Positions 16,734-23,927 of a stretch of 64,000 bases of DNA are shown here, piece by piece. Source of the stretch: Variovorax sp. Root411. GTDB lineage: Bacteria; Pseudomonadota; Gammaproteobacteria; Burkholderiales; Burkholderiaceae_C. Both the position numbers and the translations under genes were made by a program. The notes beneath the pieces are model-generated. The model saw nothing but the letters and a program-made list of their open reading frames with translations. It did no database searches and was not told where the DNA came from. The stretch is taken from contig NZ_LMDW01000016.1 in NCBI RefSeq assembly GCF_001425205.1, positions 744,001 through 808,000 on the forward strand. Direction: 5' to 3'. Numbering within the stretch: position 1 is the stretch's first letter; every line of letters starts with the position of its first letter.

Positions 16734-17462
16734 TCATAGAGCCAGTCCAAGCAGCGATTGCTGCAGTTGCGCGTCCTCGGAGAACGCCGCCATCGAGCCG
16801 CTGTGCACCACGCGGCCGTTGTCCATCACCGCAACGTTGTCGCCCAGTCGCTGGGCGAAGTTGATGTTCTGCTCCACCAGCAGGATGGTCACGCCGCTGC
16901 GCTTCAGCTCGTCGAAGGCATCGATCATGTTGTTGATCATCACGGGCGCAAGGCCCTTGCTGGGCTCGTCGATGATGAGCAGCTCGCGCGGCTCCACGAT
17001 GGCGCGCGACACGGCCAGCATCTGCTTCTGCCCGCCCGAGAGCTTGCCGGCCGGGTGGTTCCAGAACTTCTCGACCGCGGGAAAGAGCTTGAAGATCCAC
17101 TTCAGCCGCGTGTCGTCGATCTGCGCGGCATTCTTGGCGCCGCGCGCGGCCAGCAGCATGTTTTCCTTCACCGTGAGGTCGGAAAAAATGCCCATGTTCT
17201 CGGGCACGTAGGCGATGCCCAGGCCGGCGATCTGCGGCGTGTGCTGCGCGGTGATCTCCTTGTCCCCGAAGCGCACCCTGCCCTGCGACGCATGCCACAG
17301 GCCCATGATGGTCCGCAGCGTGGTCGTCTTGCCCGCGCCGTTGCGGCCCAGCAGCATCGTGAGCCGGCCCTTGGGAACGGCGAGGTCGACGCCGTGCAGG
17401 ATGTGGTACGCCCCGATGTGCGTGTGCACGCCCTCGAGGGTCAACAGGTTCCGGATGGTCAT
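16734..17462 (-). CDS. livF: ABC transporter ATP-binding protein, LivF type
   Basis: This 242-residue ATPase energises LivHM. Walker A is GRNGAGKTT at about residues 39-47. The signature is KLSGGQKQML, and Walker B is LLIIDEPSKGLAP, with the Ser-Lys-Gly-Leu-Ala-Pro D-loop typical of LivF. The switch His of many LivF/LivG proteins is replaced by Gln here (LVEQNINFA), as is usual in LivF. The start ATG overlaps the livG stop (ATGA). Confidence 0.94.
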   Translation of the reverse strand: MTIRNLLTLEGVHTHIGAYHILHGVDLAVPKGRLTMLLGRNGAGKTTTLRTIMGLWHASQGRVRFGDKEITAQHTPQIAGLGIAYVPENMGIFSDLTVKENMLLAARGAKNAAQIDDTRLKWIFKLFPAVEKFWNHPAGKLSGGQKQMLAVSRAIVEPRELLIIDEPSKGLAPVMINNMIDAFDELKRSGVTILLVEQNINFAQRLGDNVAVMDNGRVVHSGSMAAFSEDAQLQQSLLGLAL

Positions 17463-18226
17463 CGGTCTTGCTCCTTCGCAATGCCCAGATAGGCCTCCTG
17501 CACCACCGGCGAGGCGATCACCTCGGCCGGTTCGCCGTCGGCCACCAGCGTGCCGTTGTGCAGCACGATGATGCGGTCCGCGAGTTCGCGCACCACATCC
17601 ATCTTGTGTTCGACCAGCAGGATGGTCTTGCTCTTGTCCTGCTTGAGCTTGCGGATCAGGTCGAGGATGACCGGCGCCTCGGCCGCGTTCATGCCGGCCG
17701 TGGGCTCGTCGAACATGAAGACCTTCGGCTCCAGCGCCATCAGCAATGCCACTTCGAGCTTGCGCTGGTCGCCGTGCGGCAGGCTCGCCACGGTGGCGTG
17801 CTCGCGCGACTTCAGCGCCACGTCGGCCAGGATCTGGTCCGCACGCTCGGTCAGCGCCCTGTGGTCGCTCCAGATGCTCCACAGGTTGAGCCCGCGCCGG
17901 TGCGCGCCCTCGCGCGTGGCCTGCACCGCGAGCCGCACGTTCTCCAGCACCGTGAGGTTCGGGAACAGGTTGGTGAGCTGGAAGGCCCGCCCCAGCCCCG
18001 CGTGCGTGCGTGCGGACGGCGACAGGCCCGACAGCGAGTGCCCGTCGAGCGACACCGTGCCGGCGCTCGCCTTGAGCTGGCCCGAGATCAGGTTGAAGTA
18101 AGTGGTCTTGCCCGCCCCGTTGGGGCCGACGATGGCCGTCAGCGTACCCGGCGCGAAGGCGCAGCTCACGCTGTTGACGGCCACGTGCCCGCCGAAGCGG
18201 ATGGTCAGATCTCGAGTCTCAAGCAT
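17459..18226 (-). CDS. livG: ABC transporter ATP-binding protein, LivG type
   Basis: This 255-residue ATPase pairs with LivF. It begins METRDL-like (MLETRDLTIRFGG). Walker A is GPNGAGKTTYFNLISG, as typical of LivG. The signature helix is degenerate, SLPHGDQRKLEVA (Leu-Pro-His-Gly in place of the usual Leu-Ser-Gly-Gly). Walker B is VFMFDEPTAGMN, and the switch His is in LLVEHKMDVV. The Pro-His-Gly form of the signature occurs in several HAAT ATPases (for example urea and amide types), which fits a substrate other than classical leucine. It is 41 bases after the depolymerase gene. Confidence 0.93.
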   Translation of the reverse strand: MLETRDLTIRFGGHVAVNSVSCAFAPGTLTAIVGPNGAGKTTYFNLISGQLKASAGTVSLDGHSLSGLSPSARTHAGLGRAFQLTNLFPNLTVLENVRLAVQATREGAHRRGLNLWSIWSDHRALTERADQILADVALKSREHATVASLPHGDQRKLEVALLMALEPKVFMFDEPTAGMNAAEAPVILDLIRKLKQDKSKTILLVEHKMDVVRELADRIIVLHNGTLVADGEPAEVIASPVVQEAYLGIAKEQDR

Positions 18227-18267
18227 CGTTGGTCATTGCGAATTGAAAAGAGAAATGGAGACGGACC

Positions 18268-19713
18268 TCAACAGGTTCCGATCACGTAGTAGTTGGGGCC
18301 GGTCTGCTTCAGCGTGGTGGTGACGTAGATGTTCCACAGGCCCATCGACTGCCCCGAGCCGTAGGCATAGGTGAAGCCCCACAGTGCATACGCTCGCCCG
18401 GCCACGGTGTGCGTGTAGTTGCTCGCGGTGTAGCACGTTCCGCCGCCGCCGGAGCCTGCGGTGGTGGCGCCCGTGGCCGCGGCCGACATGGCGCCTTCCA
18501 CGTTGCCCGCGTCCAGCGCGGCCACGGTCCAGCTGTAGCTGGTGGACGCGGCAAGGCCGGTGTCGGTGTAGCTGGTAGCGGCGACAGGCGCGGCGTTGAC
18601 CTTGCTGCCGCCGCGGTACACGTTGTAGCCGCTGGCGCCCGCGACGCCGGTCCAGCCGATCACCATGCTGCTGCTGGTCGCACCCGAGGTGCCCACGCCA
18701 GCGGGCGCCGGCAGGCCGCTGCCGCCCGACGAGCCGGTGACGCGGTCGATCATGGCCTTCATCGCCGCCATCTGCGGTCCGGACTTTTTGGAATAGTTGG
18801 CGCTGTCGTAGCCCCACCAATCCCAGCAGCTGTTGGTGGCGGCCGTGCTGGTCTGCGGGTAGATCAGCACGATGTTGTTGGTGTCGGCCCAGCGGTTGTA
18901 GCCGGTCTTGCGCACGTACTGGTCGCTCACGTCGGTGTAGTTCTGCTTGCAGCCGTGCAGCACGAGGTGAACCCGGCACGACGCAGTGGTGCAGGCCTGC
19001 GGCACGTAGATCCAGCCGGTGGCGGCCATGCCGTGGCCGGTGATGAACTCCGACTGGTTGAACTCGGTGAAGGTGCCGCCCAGCGTACCGTTGTTGCGCG
19101 GGTTCAATGGCCCGTAGAGCTGCGTGAGGATCTCGCCCGCGAGGTCGAAGCCGCAGTTGTTGATGTAGGGTGCGGCGGTGGTGCTGCAGGCGCTGCCGTA
19201 GTCGTCGGTGACCATCGCGTGGCCCGCGCCGATGTTGTTTTTGTAGACCGTGTTGGCGGTGGGCACGAAGCTCTGGTAGTAGGTCTTCAGGTCGTCCATC
19301 ACCGCCTGCTTGACGGTGTTGTCCGAGGTGCCCGAGAACAGGTACACCTTGGAGCCGCTGAGGTTCGACACCGGGTCGATCGCGCCGCTGGCGGCCCAGC
19401 TGTTGGTGGTGCTCACGAGCGACGATACCGGAATGCTGGTGCTGTGCGTCATGCAGCGCCCGGTAGCGTTGACCACCGAACCTTCGGCGCAGTAGAACGG
19501 CCCGCCCGCCACCACGCCGGCGCCGCGCTTGAAGGTGGCCGAGTAAGCCACGTGCAGCTGCACCGACATGAAGCCGCCCGCCGACAGGCCGGACACGCTC
19601 ACCTCCGCCGGGTTGGCGCCAAGCGCCGGCAGCGGCACGGCAGCCGTGGCGGCATGCGCCGCCGCCGCCATTGTCGCGGCCGCGGCGAGTCCCTTCCAGT
19701 TCATCGATCGCAT
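18268..19713 (-). CDS. phaZ: Extracellular polyhydroxyalkanoate depolymerase (type 2 catalytic domain, short-chain-length)
   Basis: This 481-residue secreted esterase should cleave poly(3-hydroxybutyrate)-like polyesters outside the cell. A signal peptide runs to about residue 24 (Ala-rich, cut before AVPLP). The lipase box is GLSAGGF with nucleophile Ser44. The probable catalytic Asp131 is in SGTSDNT and His165 in GAGHAMV. The oxyanion His-Gly-Cys at 253-255 follows the lipase box, the order that defines type 2 catalytic domains. A fibronectin type III-like linker lies at about 336-418. A C-terminal Tyr/Trp-rich domain, about 427-481, probably binds the polymer. A clear AAGGAG site precedes ATG 19713. 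It sits between livK and livG. Confidence 0.92.
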   Translation of the reverse strand: MRSMNWKGLAAAATMAAAAHAATAAVPLPALGANPAEVSVSGLSAGGFMSVQLHVAYSATFKRGAGVVAGGPFYCAEGSVVNATGRCMTHSTSIPVSSLVSTTNSWAASGAIDPVSNLSGSKVYLFSGTSDNTVKQAVMDDLKTYYQSFVPTANTVYKNNIGAGHAMVTDDYGSACSTTAAPYINNCGFDLAGEILTQLYGPLNPRNNGTLGGTFTEFNQSEFITGHGMAATGWIYVPQACTTASCRVHLVLHGCKQNYTDVSDQYVRKTGYNRWADTNNIVLIYPQTSTAATNSCWDWWGYDSANYSKKSGPQMAAMKAMIDRVTGSSGGSGLPAPAGVGTSGATSSSMVIGWTGVAGASGYNVYRGGSKVNAAPVAATSYTDTGLAASTSYSWTVAALDAGNVEGAMSAAATGATTAGSGGGGTCYTASNYTHTVAGRAYALWGFTYAYGSGQSMGLWNIYVTTTLKQTGPNYYVIGTC

Positions 19714-19840
19714 CGCTGTCTCCTTGTGTTGTGGATATCGAACGCTTGCTTGCTGACGAATCGGCCGTGGATCACGCTGGCTGCGCAGACGCAGGCTGGC
19801 GCTCGCCCGGCGGCCATCCGGGGCGAAATAGAGAACAGTC

Positions 19841-19939
19841 AAGGAACACCGCGGAACCGGCTTTGCCGGACCGCTGGTGTTGCCCCCCAACAGGGGGTAG
19901 GCGCAGCGACACGAAGTGCGCGCAGCCTGGGGGCGAGCC
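19841..19939. repeat. Dispersed intergenic repeat, copy 1 (structured), after livK
   Basis: About 100 bases match 31927-32024 almost throughout, including the shared GACACGAAGTGCGCGCAGCC. Copy 1 ends two bases before the livK stop. On the minus (mRNA) strand it folds into a CCCCC/GGGGG hairpin and a longer one at 19881-19845. The longer one is AACACC, a bulged base, GCGG and CCGGC, then loop AAA and the matching 3' side. The second copy has GAGG/CCTC where this one has GCGG/CCGC, a compensated change that supports a real RNA structure. Confidence 0.8.
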
Positions 19940-19940
19940 T

Positions 19941-21128
19941 CTACCTTTTGTTCTTGATCGGGATGTCCATCTCTTCGGGCTTGATCTCGTGCACCAGCTC
20001 AGGCACGCCCCAGGCGAATGCCGGGTCAACCTTGATCTTGAAGTGGTACATCGACTGCATCGCCTGATGGTCTTCCTTGCGGAAGGTCATCTTGCCCTTG
20101 GGCGTATCGAAGCTCATGCCTTCCATCGTGCTGATGAGCTTGTTGGTGTTGGTGTCGCCGTTGGTCTTCTTCAGCGCCGTCACCACCGCCATCGCGGCCG
20201 AGAAGCCGCCGGCCGTGAAGAAGTCCGGCGGCGTCTTGAACTGCTTGTAGTGCGCCGACACCATCGCCTCGTTCACCGGGTTCTTCGGGATGCCGAAGTA
20301 GTAGTACGCCGCGCCTTCCATGCCCGGCAGCGCCTTGTAGGCCGACATGGCCGGCAGGATGTTGCCGCCCGTGGAAATCTCGATGCCGTAGCGCTTCAGG
20401 TCGAGGTCGACGATCTTGAACGGGTTGCCCGCACCGGCCCAGACGATCCAGATGACCTTGCGGCCCGGCTGGTCCTTGAGCTTGTCGATCAGGCGCTGCG
20501 CACCGGCGGTGAAGTCGGTGGTCGCGGGCGGCAGGTATTCCTCGTGCACCAGCTTCGCCTTCTTGAGCGCGGCGCCGAAGGCCTTCACGCCGTCGCGGCC
20601 GAAGGCGTTGTCCTGCGCCAGCGTGGCGACGGTCACGCCGGCCTTGTCGACGGCCACCGCGTTCGAGATCGCGTCCTGGCTCGAATTGCGGCCGGTGCGG
20701 AAGATGTACTTGTTCCACTTGTCGCCGGTGATCGAGTCGGCCACCGCAGGCTCGACCAGCAGGATCTTCTTGTATTCCTCGGCCACGGGCAGCATCGCGA
20801 GCGCCACGCCCGACGAGGTCGGGCCGACGGCCAGCGCGGCCTTGTCGTCGGAATAGGCAGCCGCCAACAGCGACTTGCCGAGATCGGGCTTGCCCTGGTC
20901 GTCCTTCTCGATGACCACGAGCTTCTTGCCGTTGACCATCATCGTGCCGCCGGTGGCGTAGTCCAGCCCCATCATGAAGCCGGTCTGGGTCTGCTTGCCG
21001 TAGGCCTCCAGCGCGCCCGTCTTGCTGTAGATGTGGGCAATGCGGATTTCGTTGGACTGGGCCCAGGCGGGTGCGGCGGCAGCGCAAGTGGCGAGCGCGG
21101 CCAGGGCAACGAGGTGGCGACGGTTCAT
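19941..21128 (-). CDS. livK: ABC transporter periplasmic substrate-binding protein, LivK type
   Basis: This 395-residue periplasmic receptor of the HAAT (type I, Leu/Ile/Val-binding) family has a signal peptide ending AAAAPAWA, cut before QSNEI at about residue 23. The mature protein opens with the family's first strand IRIAHIYSKTGALEAYGKQ. VGPTSSGVALAMLPVAEE and DNAFGRDGVKAF are conserved hinge and ligand regions. A good AGGAGA ribosome site precedes ATG 21128. It is the first gene after the sigma-54-type promoter at 21161-21175. Position next to a polyester depolymerase suggests a hydroxy-acid ligand such as 3-hydroxybutyrate, which is inference only. Confidence 0.92.
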   Translation of the reverse strand: MNRRHLVALAALATCAAAAPAWAQSNEIRIAHIYSKTGALEAYGKQTQTGFMMGLDYATGGTMMVNGKKLVVIEKDDQGKPDLGKSLLAAAYSDDKAALAVGPTSSGVALAMLPVAEEYKKILLVEPAVADSITGDKWNKYIFRTGRNSSQDAISNAVAVDKAGVTVATLAQDNAFGRDGVKAFGAALKKAKLVHEEYLPPATTDFTAGAQRLIDKLKDQPGRKVIWIVWAGAGNPFKIVDLDLKRYGIEISTGGNILPAMSAYKALPGMEGAAYYYFGIPKNPVNEAMVSAHYKQFKTPPDFFTAGGFSAAMAVVTALKKTNGDTNTNKLISTMEGMSFDTPKGKMTFRKEDHQAMQSMYHFKIKVDPAFAWGVPELVHEIKPEEMDIPIKNKR

Positions 21129-21159
21129 TCTTTGTCTCCTGATAATGGTGACTGAATAT

Positions 21160-21175
21160 TGCACAGTTCGTGCCA
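21160..21175 (-). promoter_or_regulatory. Sigma-54 (-24/-12) promoter ahead of livK-phaZ-livGFHM
   Basis: On the minus strand, TGGCACGAACTGTGCA matches the sigma-54 consensus TGGCACG-N4-TTGCA closely. The invariant GG (21174-21173) and GC (21162-21161) are exactly ten bases apart. The predicted start is near 21149, about 21 bases before the livK ATG, leaving room for its AGGAGA site. A sigma-54 activator gene is encoded just upstream on the same strand. Confidence 0.75.
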
Positions 21176-21229
21176 TTCTCTAAGCCGTTGATAACAAACG
21201 CTTCTCCACTTGGAAGAAACGTCTTTCGG

Positions 21230-21283
21230 CTGAATTCAGAACACTTGCAATGCCTGAGTTTCAGTCGATTGCCTGATTTTCAG
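21230..21283. promoter_or_regulatory. Three tandem dyads, candidate enhancer (UAS) for the sigma-54 activator
   Basis: CTGAATTCAG (21230-21239), CTGAGTTTCAG (21254-21264) and CTGATTTTCAG (21273-21283) share the form CTGA-(2-3)-TCAG. The last two also share the longer core TGCCTGA.TTTCAGTC / GCCTGATTTTCAGTC. They lie about 85-130 bases upstream of the predicted start, the usual range for enhancer sites of bacterial enhancer-binding proteins. The outermost site falls inside the end of the HNH gene. Confidence 0.6.
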
Positions 21284-21551
21284 TCAGGGTTTTCGCGGAG
21301 ACCTGACGCTGAGAAATCCAATGCGCGAACTGCCGCTCGGCCTGCATGCGGAATTCGTTGCGCGCTTGGTTGCAGGCTGCGTGCGCGAGGCGCCGGTGCT
21401 TCTTCTGCGAACGCACGCCACCGAGCGTGGAGTCGAACAGATGCTCGATGGTTGCGGACTCAGGACGGCCGTACGGCTCGTCGAAGTCCATGACAAGGCC
21501 GCACCAATGGCAATTGGGGCCGAAGGTGGAGCGCAGGGCCTTGACGCTCAA
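21261..21551 (-). CDS. Small HNH-type zinc-finger nuclease-like protein
   Basis: This 96-residue soluble protein has a CHWCG zinc knuckle near residue 14, followed by ATIEHLFD (the His of the HNH core). AHAACNQARNEF then holds the Asn and a further Cys. Only one classic CxxC pair is present; the second zinc pair is reduced to His/Cys, so the metal site may be altered. It starts with TTG overlapping the stop of the sigma-54 activator (TTGA), and no ATG lies upstream of the CxxC. Its last codons overlap the enhancer-like dyads. A DNA-nicking role is possible, and I see no restriction-modification partner. Confidence 0.75.
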   Translation of the reverse strand: MSVKALRSTFGPNCHWCGLVMDFDEPYGRPESATIEHLFDSTLGGVRSQKKHRRLAHAACNQARNEFRMQAERQFAHWISQRQVSAKTLTENQAID

Positions 21552-23086
21552 GGCCTGGCCTCCTGAGCCGTCATGCGCTCGTACAAGGTCGCCCGCGAGA
21601 TCCCGAGCAGCCGCGAGGTCGCCAGCTTGTTCCCGCCCGTCGACGCCAGCGCCGCCGCGATCGCCTTGCGCTCCAGCTCGGCCACCTGCTGCGCCAGCGG
21701 CCGCAGCAACGCCGCTTCTTCATCCGCATCGTGCACATTCTGCAAGGTGGCCGGCAACTCGATCTGCTCCAGCCCCGCCTCGCGCAGGATGCGTTCGAGC
21801 TGCGCGGAATCGATGCGCTGCGAATCGCTGCGCATGGTCACCTGCTCCAGCACGTTGCGCAGCTCGCGGATGTTGCCGCGCCAGTGCTGGCCCGCGAGCA
21901 GCGCGAGCGCTTCGGGCGTGAGCTCGGGCGGCGCTTCGCCGCTGCGCAGCGCCATGTCTTCGCCCAGCGCCTCGACCAGCGCGGGAATGTCCGAGCGCCG
22001 CTCGCGCAGCGGCGGCACGCGCAGCGGCAGCACGTTGAGGCGGTAGTAAAGGTCTTCGCGGAACAGCCCGCGCCGCACCAGCTCCGGCAGGTCGCGCGAG
22101 GTGGCCGCGATCACGCGGGCGTCGAAGGGCACGAGCTTGTTGGAGCCCAGCGGCTCGATCTCGCCTTCCTGCAACGCACGCAGCAGCTTGGCCTGCAGGC
22201 CGAGCGGCATGTCGCCGATCTCGTCGAGGAACAGGCTGCCGCCGTCGGCCAGCTTGAACTTGCCTTCGCGGCCCTTGCGGTCGGCACCGGTGAAGGCGCC
22301 GGGCGCGAAACCGAAGAACTCGGCTTCGAGCAGCGTGTCGGGCACGGCCGCGATGTTGACGCTGACGAACTGGCCCTTCGCCCGCGCGGATGACGCATGG
22401 ATCGCGTGCGCCAGCAGTTCCTTGCCGGTACCCGTCTCGCCCAGCAGCAGCACCGGGCTGGCCGACTGGGCCGCGCGGCGCGCATGCCGCTTCACCTCCA
22501 CTGCCGCCGGGCTGCTGCCGATGAAGCTCGCGAAGGTGTACTTGGAGCGGCGCTGGCCGTCGGGCGCATGCTGGTAGAGCGGGTTGTTGCGCTGGCTCGC
22601 GAGTTCGCGCCGCGCGTCGTCGAGGTCGCGTTGCAACAGCGCGAACTTGCTGATGAGCGGCTGCAGCGTGGTCTCGGGCTGGTCGAACAGCACGATGCCG
22701 ATGGCGCCGATCACCTCCCCCGCCCCGCCCTCGCGCCCATCGCGCTCGGCGCGCAGCGGGATGCGGCTGACCACGAAGGTGCCGGCCTTGTTGGTCAGCA
22801 GGTCCACGAGGATCGGCTCGCCGGTTTCGAGCACGCGTTGCATCTGCGTGTTGGGAATCACGTCTTCCACCATGTGCCCCATGAACTGATCGATGGACGA
22901 AAAGCCCAGCGCCGGCAGGAAGCGCCGGTAGCCCTCGTTCACCCACACGATGCGCCCGCTGCTGTCCACCAGGAACATGCCCTGGCTGATGCTTGAAAAC
23001 AAATGGAACATCGAGCGCGCGGCCAGCGCGAGGATGCCCTCGGCATCGAGGGGCAATGTGGGCGGTGCGGTGGGGGCGGCGGACAT
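21548..23086 (-). CDS. Sigma-54-dependent transcriptional activator with PAS sensor domain
   Basis: This 512-residue enhancer-binding protein has three parts. A PAS-like sensor at about 25-140 includes MFLVDSSGRIVWVNEGYRRF. A central AAA+ domain carries Walker A GETGTGKE (216-223), the sigma-54-contact loop GAFTGA (263-268), Walker B SLFLDEIGDM (284-293), and the Arg-finger region. A C-terminal Fis-type helix-turn-helix holds NKLATSRLLGISRATLYERM. The sensor is not a receiver domain, so it should respond to a small molecule or redox cue rather than phosphorylation. I prefer ATG 23086 to an in-frame TTG at 23116. It lies upstream of the sigma-54 promoter at livK and is the natural candidate regulator of that operon. 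Confidence 0.92.
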   Translation of the reverse strand: MSAAPTAPPTLPLDAEGILALAARSMFHLFSSISQGMFLVDSSGRIVWVNEGYRRFLPALGFSSIDQFMGHMVEDVIPNTQMQRVLETGEPILVDLLTNKAGTFVVSRIPLRAERDGREGGAGEVIGAIGIVLFDQPETTLQPLISKFALLQRDLDDARRELASQRNNPLYQHAPDGQRRSKYTFASFIGSSPAAVEVKRHARRAAQSASPVLLLGETGTGKELLAHAIHASSARAKGQFVSVNIAAVPDTLLEAEFFGFAPGAFTGADRKGREGKFKLADGGSLFLDEIGDMPLGLQAKLLRALQEGEIEPLGSNKLVPFDARVIAATSRDLPELVRRGLFREDLYYRLNVLPLRVPPLRERRSDIPALVEALGEDMALRSGEAPPELTPEALALLAGQHWRGNIRELRNVLEQVTMRSDSQRIDSAQLERILREAGLEQIELPATLQNVHDADEEAALLRPLAQQVAELERKAIAAALASTGGNKLATSRLLGISRATLYERMTAQEARP

Positions 23087-23192
23087 GGAGGGATCGTAGC
23101 GCGCATCAATCGGCAATCAATCCGGCATCAAAGGGCTCTGGGAACTGCCCAGAATCGGGCTTGCAGACAAAAGCCTTCAGCAATCCCTAAGT

Positions 23193-23210
23193 AAATCAAT
23201 CGTTTGATTT
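23193..23210. promoter_or_regulatory. TetR-type operator upstream of the efflux regulator
   Basis: AAATCAATCGTTTGATTT has perfect 7-bp arms (AAATCAA/TTGATTT) around four bases. It is located 22 bases before the TetR start. The symmetry and position fit autoregulation of the tetR-OMF-adaptor-pump operon. It is also in the intergenic region of the divergent sigma-54 activator. Confidence 0.6.
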
Positions 23211-23231
23211 CATGCGTGGTTTAATGCCGGC

Positions 23232-23927
23232 ATGAACGCGAGAGACCCGATCACCCAGGCCGCGCGCCGCGCACCGCGCAGCGACGGCGCCGAGGCACGC
23301 CACCGGCTGCTCCACACCGCGCTGCGGCTGTTCGCGCAGAAGGGGTTCTCCAAGACCTCCACGCGCGAGATCGCCCGCGAGGCCGAGGTCAACATTTCGG
23401 CCATCAGCTACTACTTCGGCGACAAGGAAGGGCTGTACGCGGCCACCTTCAGCGAACCGATGGGCGCGGACTCCAGCGACCTGGTCGCCGCCTGCAACGT
23501 GCCCGGCCAGTCGCTCGAAGACACGCTGCGCATCTGCATGGTGACGATGATCGACCCGCTCAAGCAGGGCGAGATCGTGCGGCAATGCATCCAGCTGCAC
23601 ATGCGCGAGATGCTGGAGCCGACCAGCCGCTGGGCCGAGGAGCTGGAGCGCGACATCAAGGGCCCGCACCGCGCCATCGCCGACCTGCTGTGCCGCCACC
23701 TGGAGGTGGAGCGGGCCGACGACGACATCCATCGCCTGACCTTCGCGATCACCGGGCTGTCGATGCAGCTCTACGTGAGCCAGGATTTCATCGAGGCCAT
23801 CCGCCCTTCGCTGCTGCGCACGCCGCGCGCCATCGACACCTGGGCCGATCGCCTCACGGGCTATGCGCTGGCGCTGGTCGAGGCCGAAGCGGCCCGCCGG
23901 CATGCCGAGAGAAAGCTGAAGAAATGA
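23232..23927 (+). CDS. TetR-family repressor (CerR-type C-terminal domain) of the RND operon
   Basis: This 231-residue regulator has an N-terminal helix-turn-helix at about 25-70, including LFAQKGFSKTSTREIAREA and the recognition helix before ISYYFGDKEGLY. A larger ligand-binding domain of the CerR type follows, with REMLEPTSRW in its helices. Its stop overlaps the outer-membrane factor gene (ATGA), making it the first gene of the efflux operon rather than a divergent one. It would be induced by a pump substrate, and the palindrome at 23193-23210 is the likely binding site. The C-terminus is basic (AERKLKK). Confidence 0.9.
   Translation: MNARDPITQAARRAPRSDGAEARHRLLHTALRLFAQKGFSKTSTREIAREAEVNISAISYYFGDKEGLYAATFSEPMGADSSDLVAACNVPGQSLEDTLRICMVTMIDPLKQGEIVRQCIQLHMREMLEPTSRWAEELERDIKGPHRAIADLLCRHLEVERADDDIHRLTFAITGLSMQLYVSQDFIEAIRPSLLRTPRAIDTWADRLTGYALALVEAEAARRHAERKLKK

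Noticed and set aside
16589..16750. N-terminal extension of LivH
   Set aside because: The extra 54 residues are translation of the REP-like repeat, not protein-like.
23087..23116. Ten-residue extension of the sigma-54 activator from TTG 23116
   Set aside because: ATG 23086 is nearer the family start; the extension has no conserved feature.
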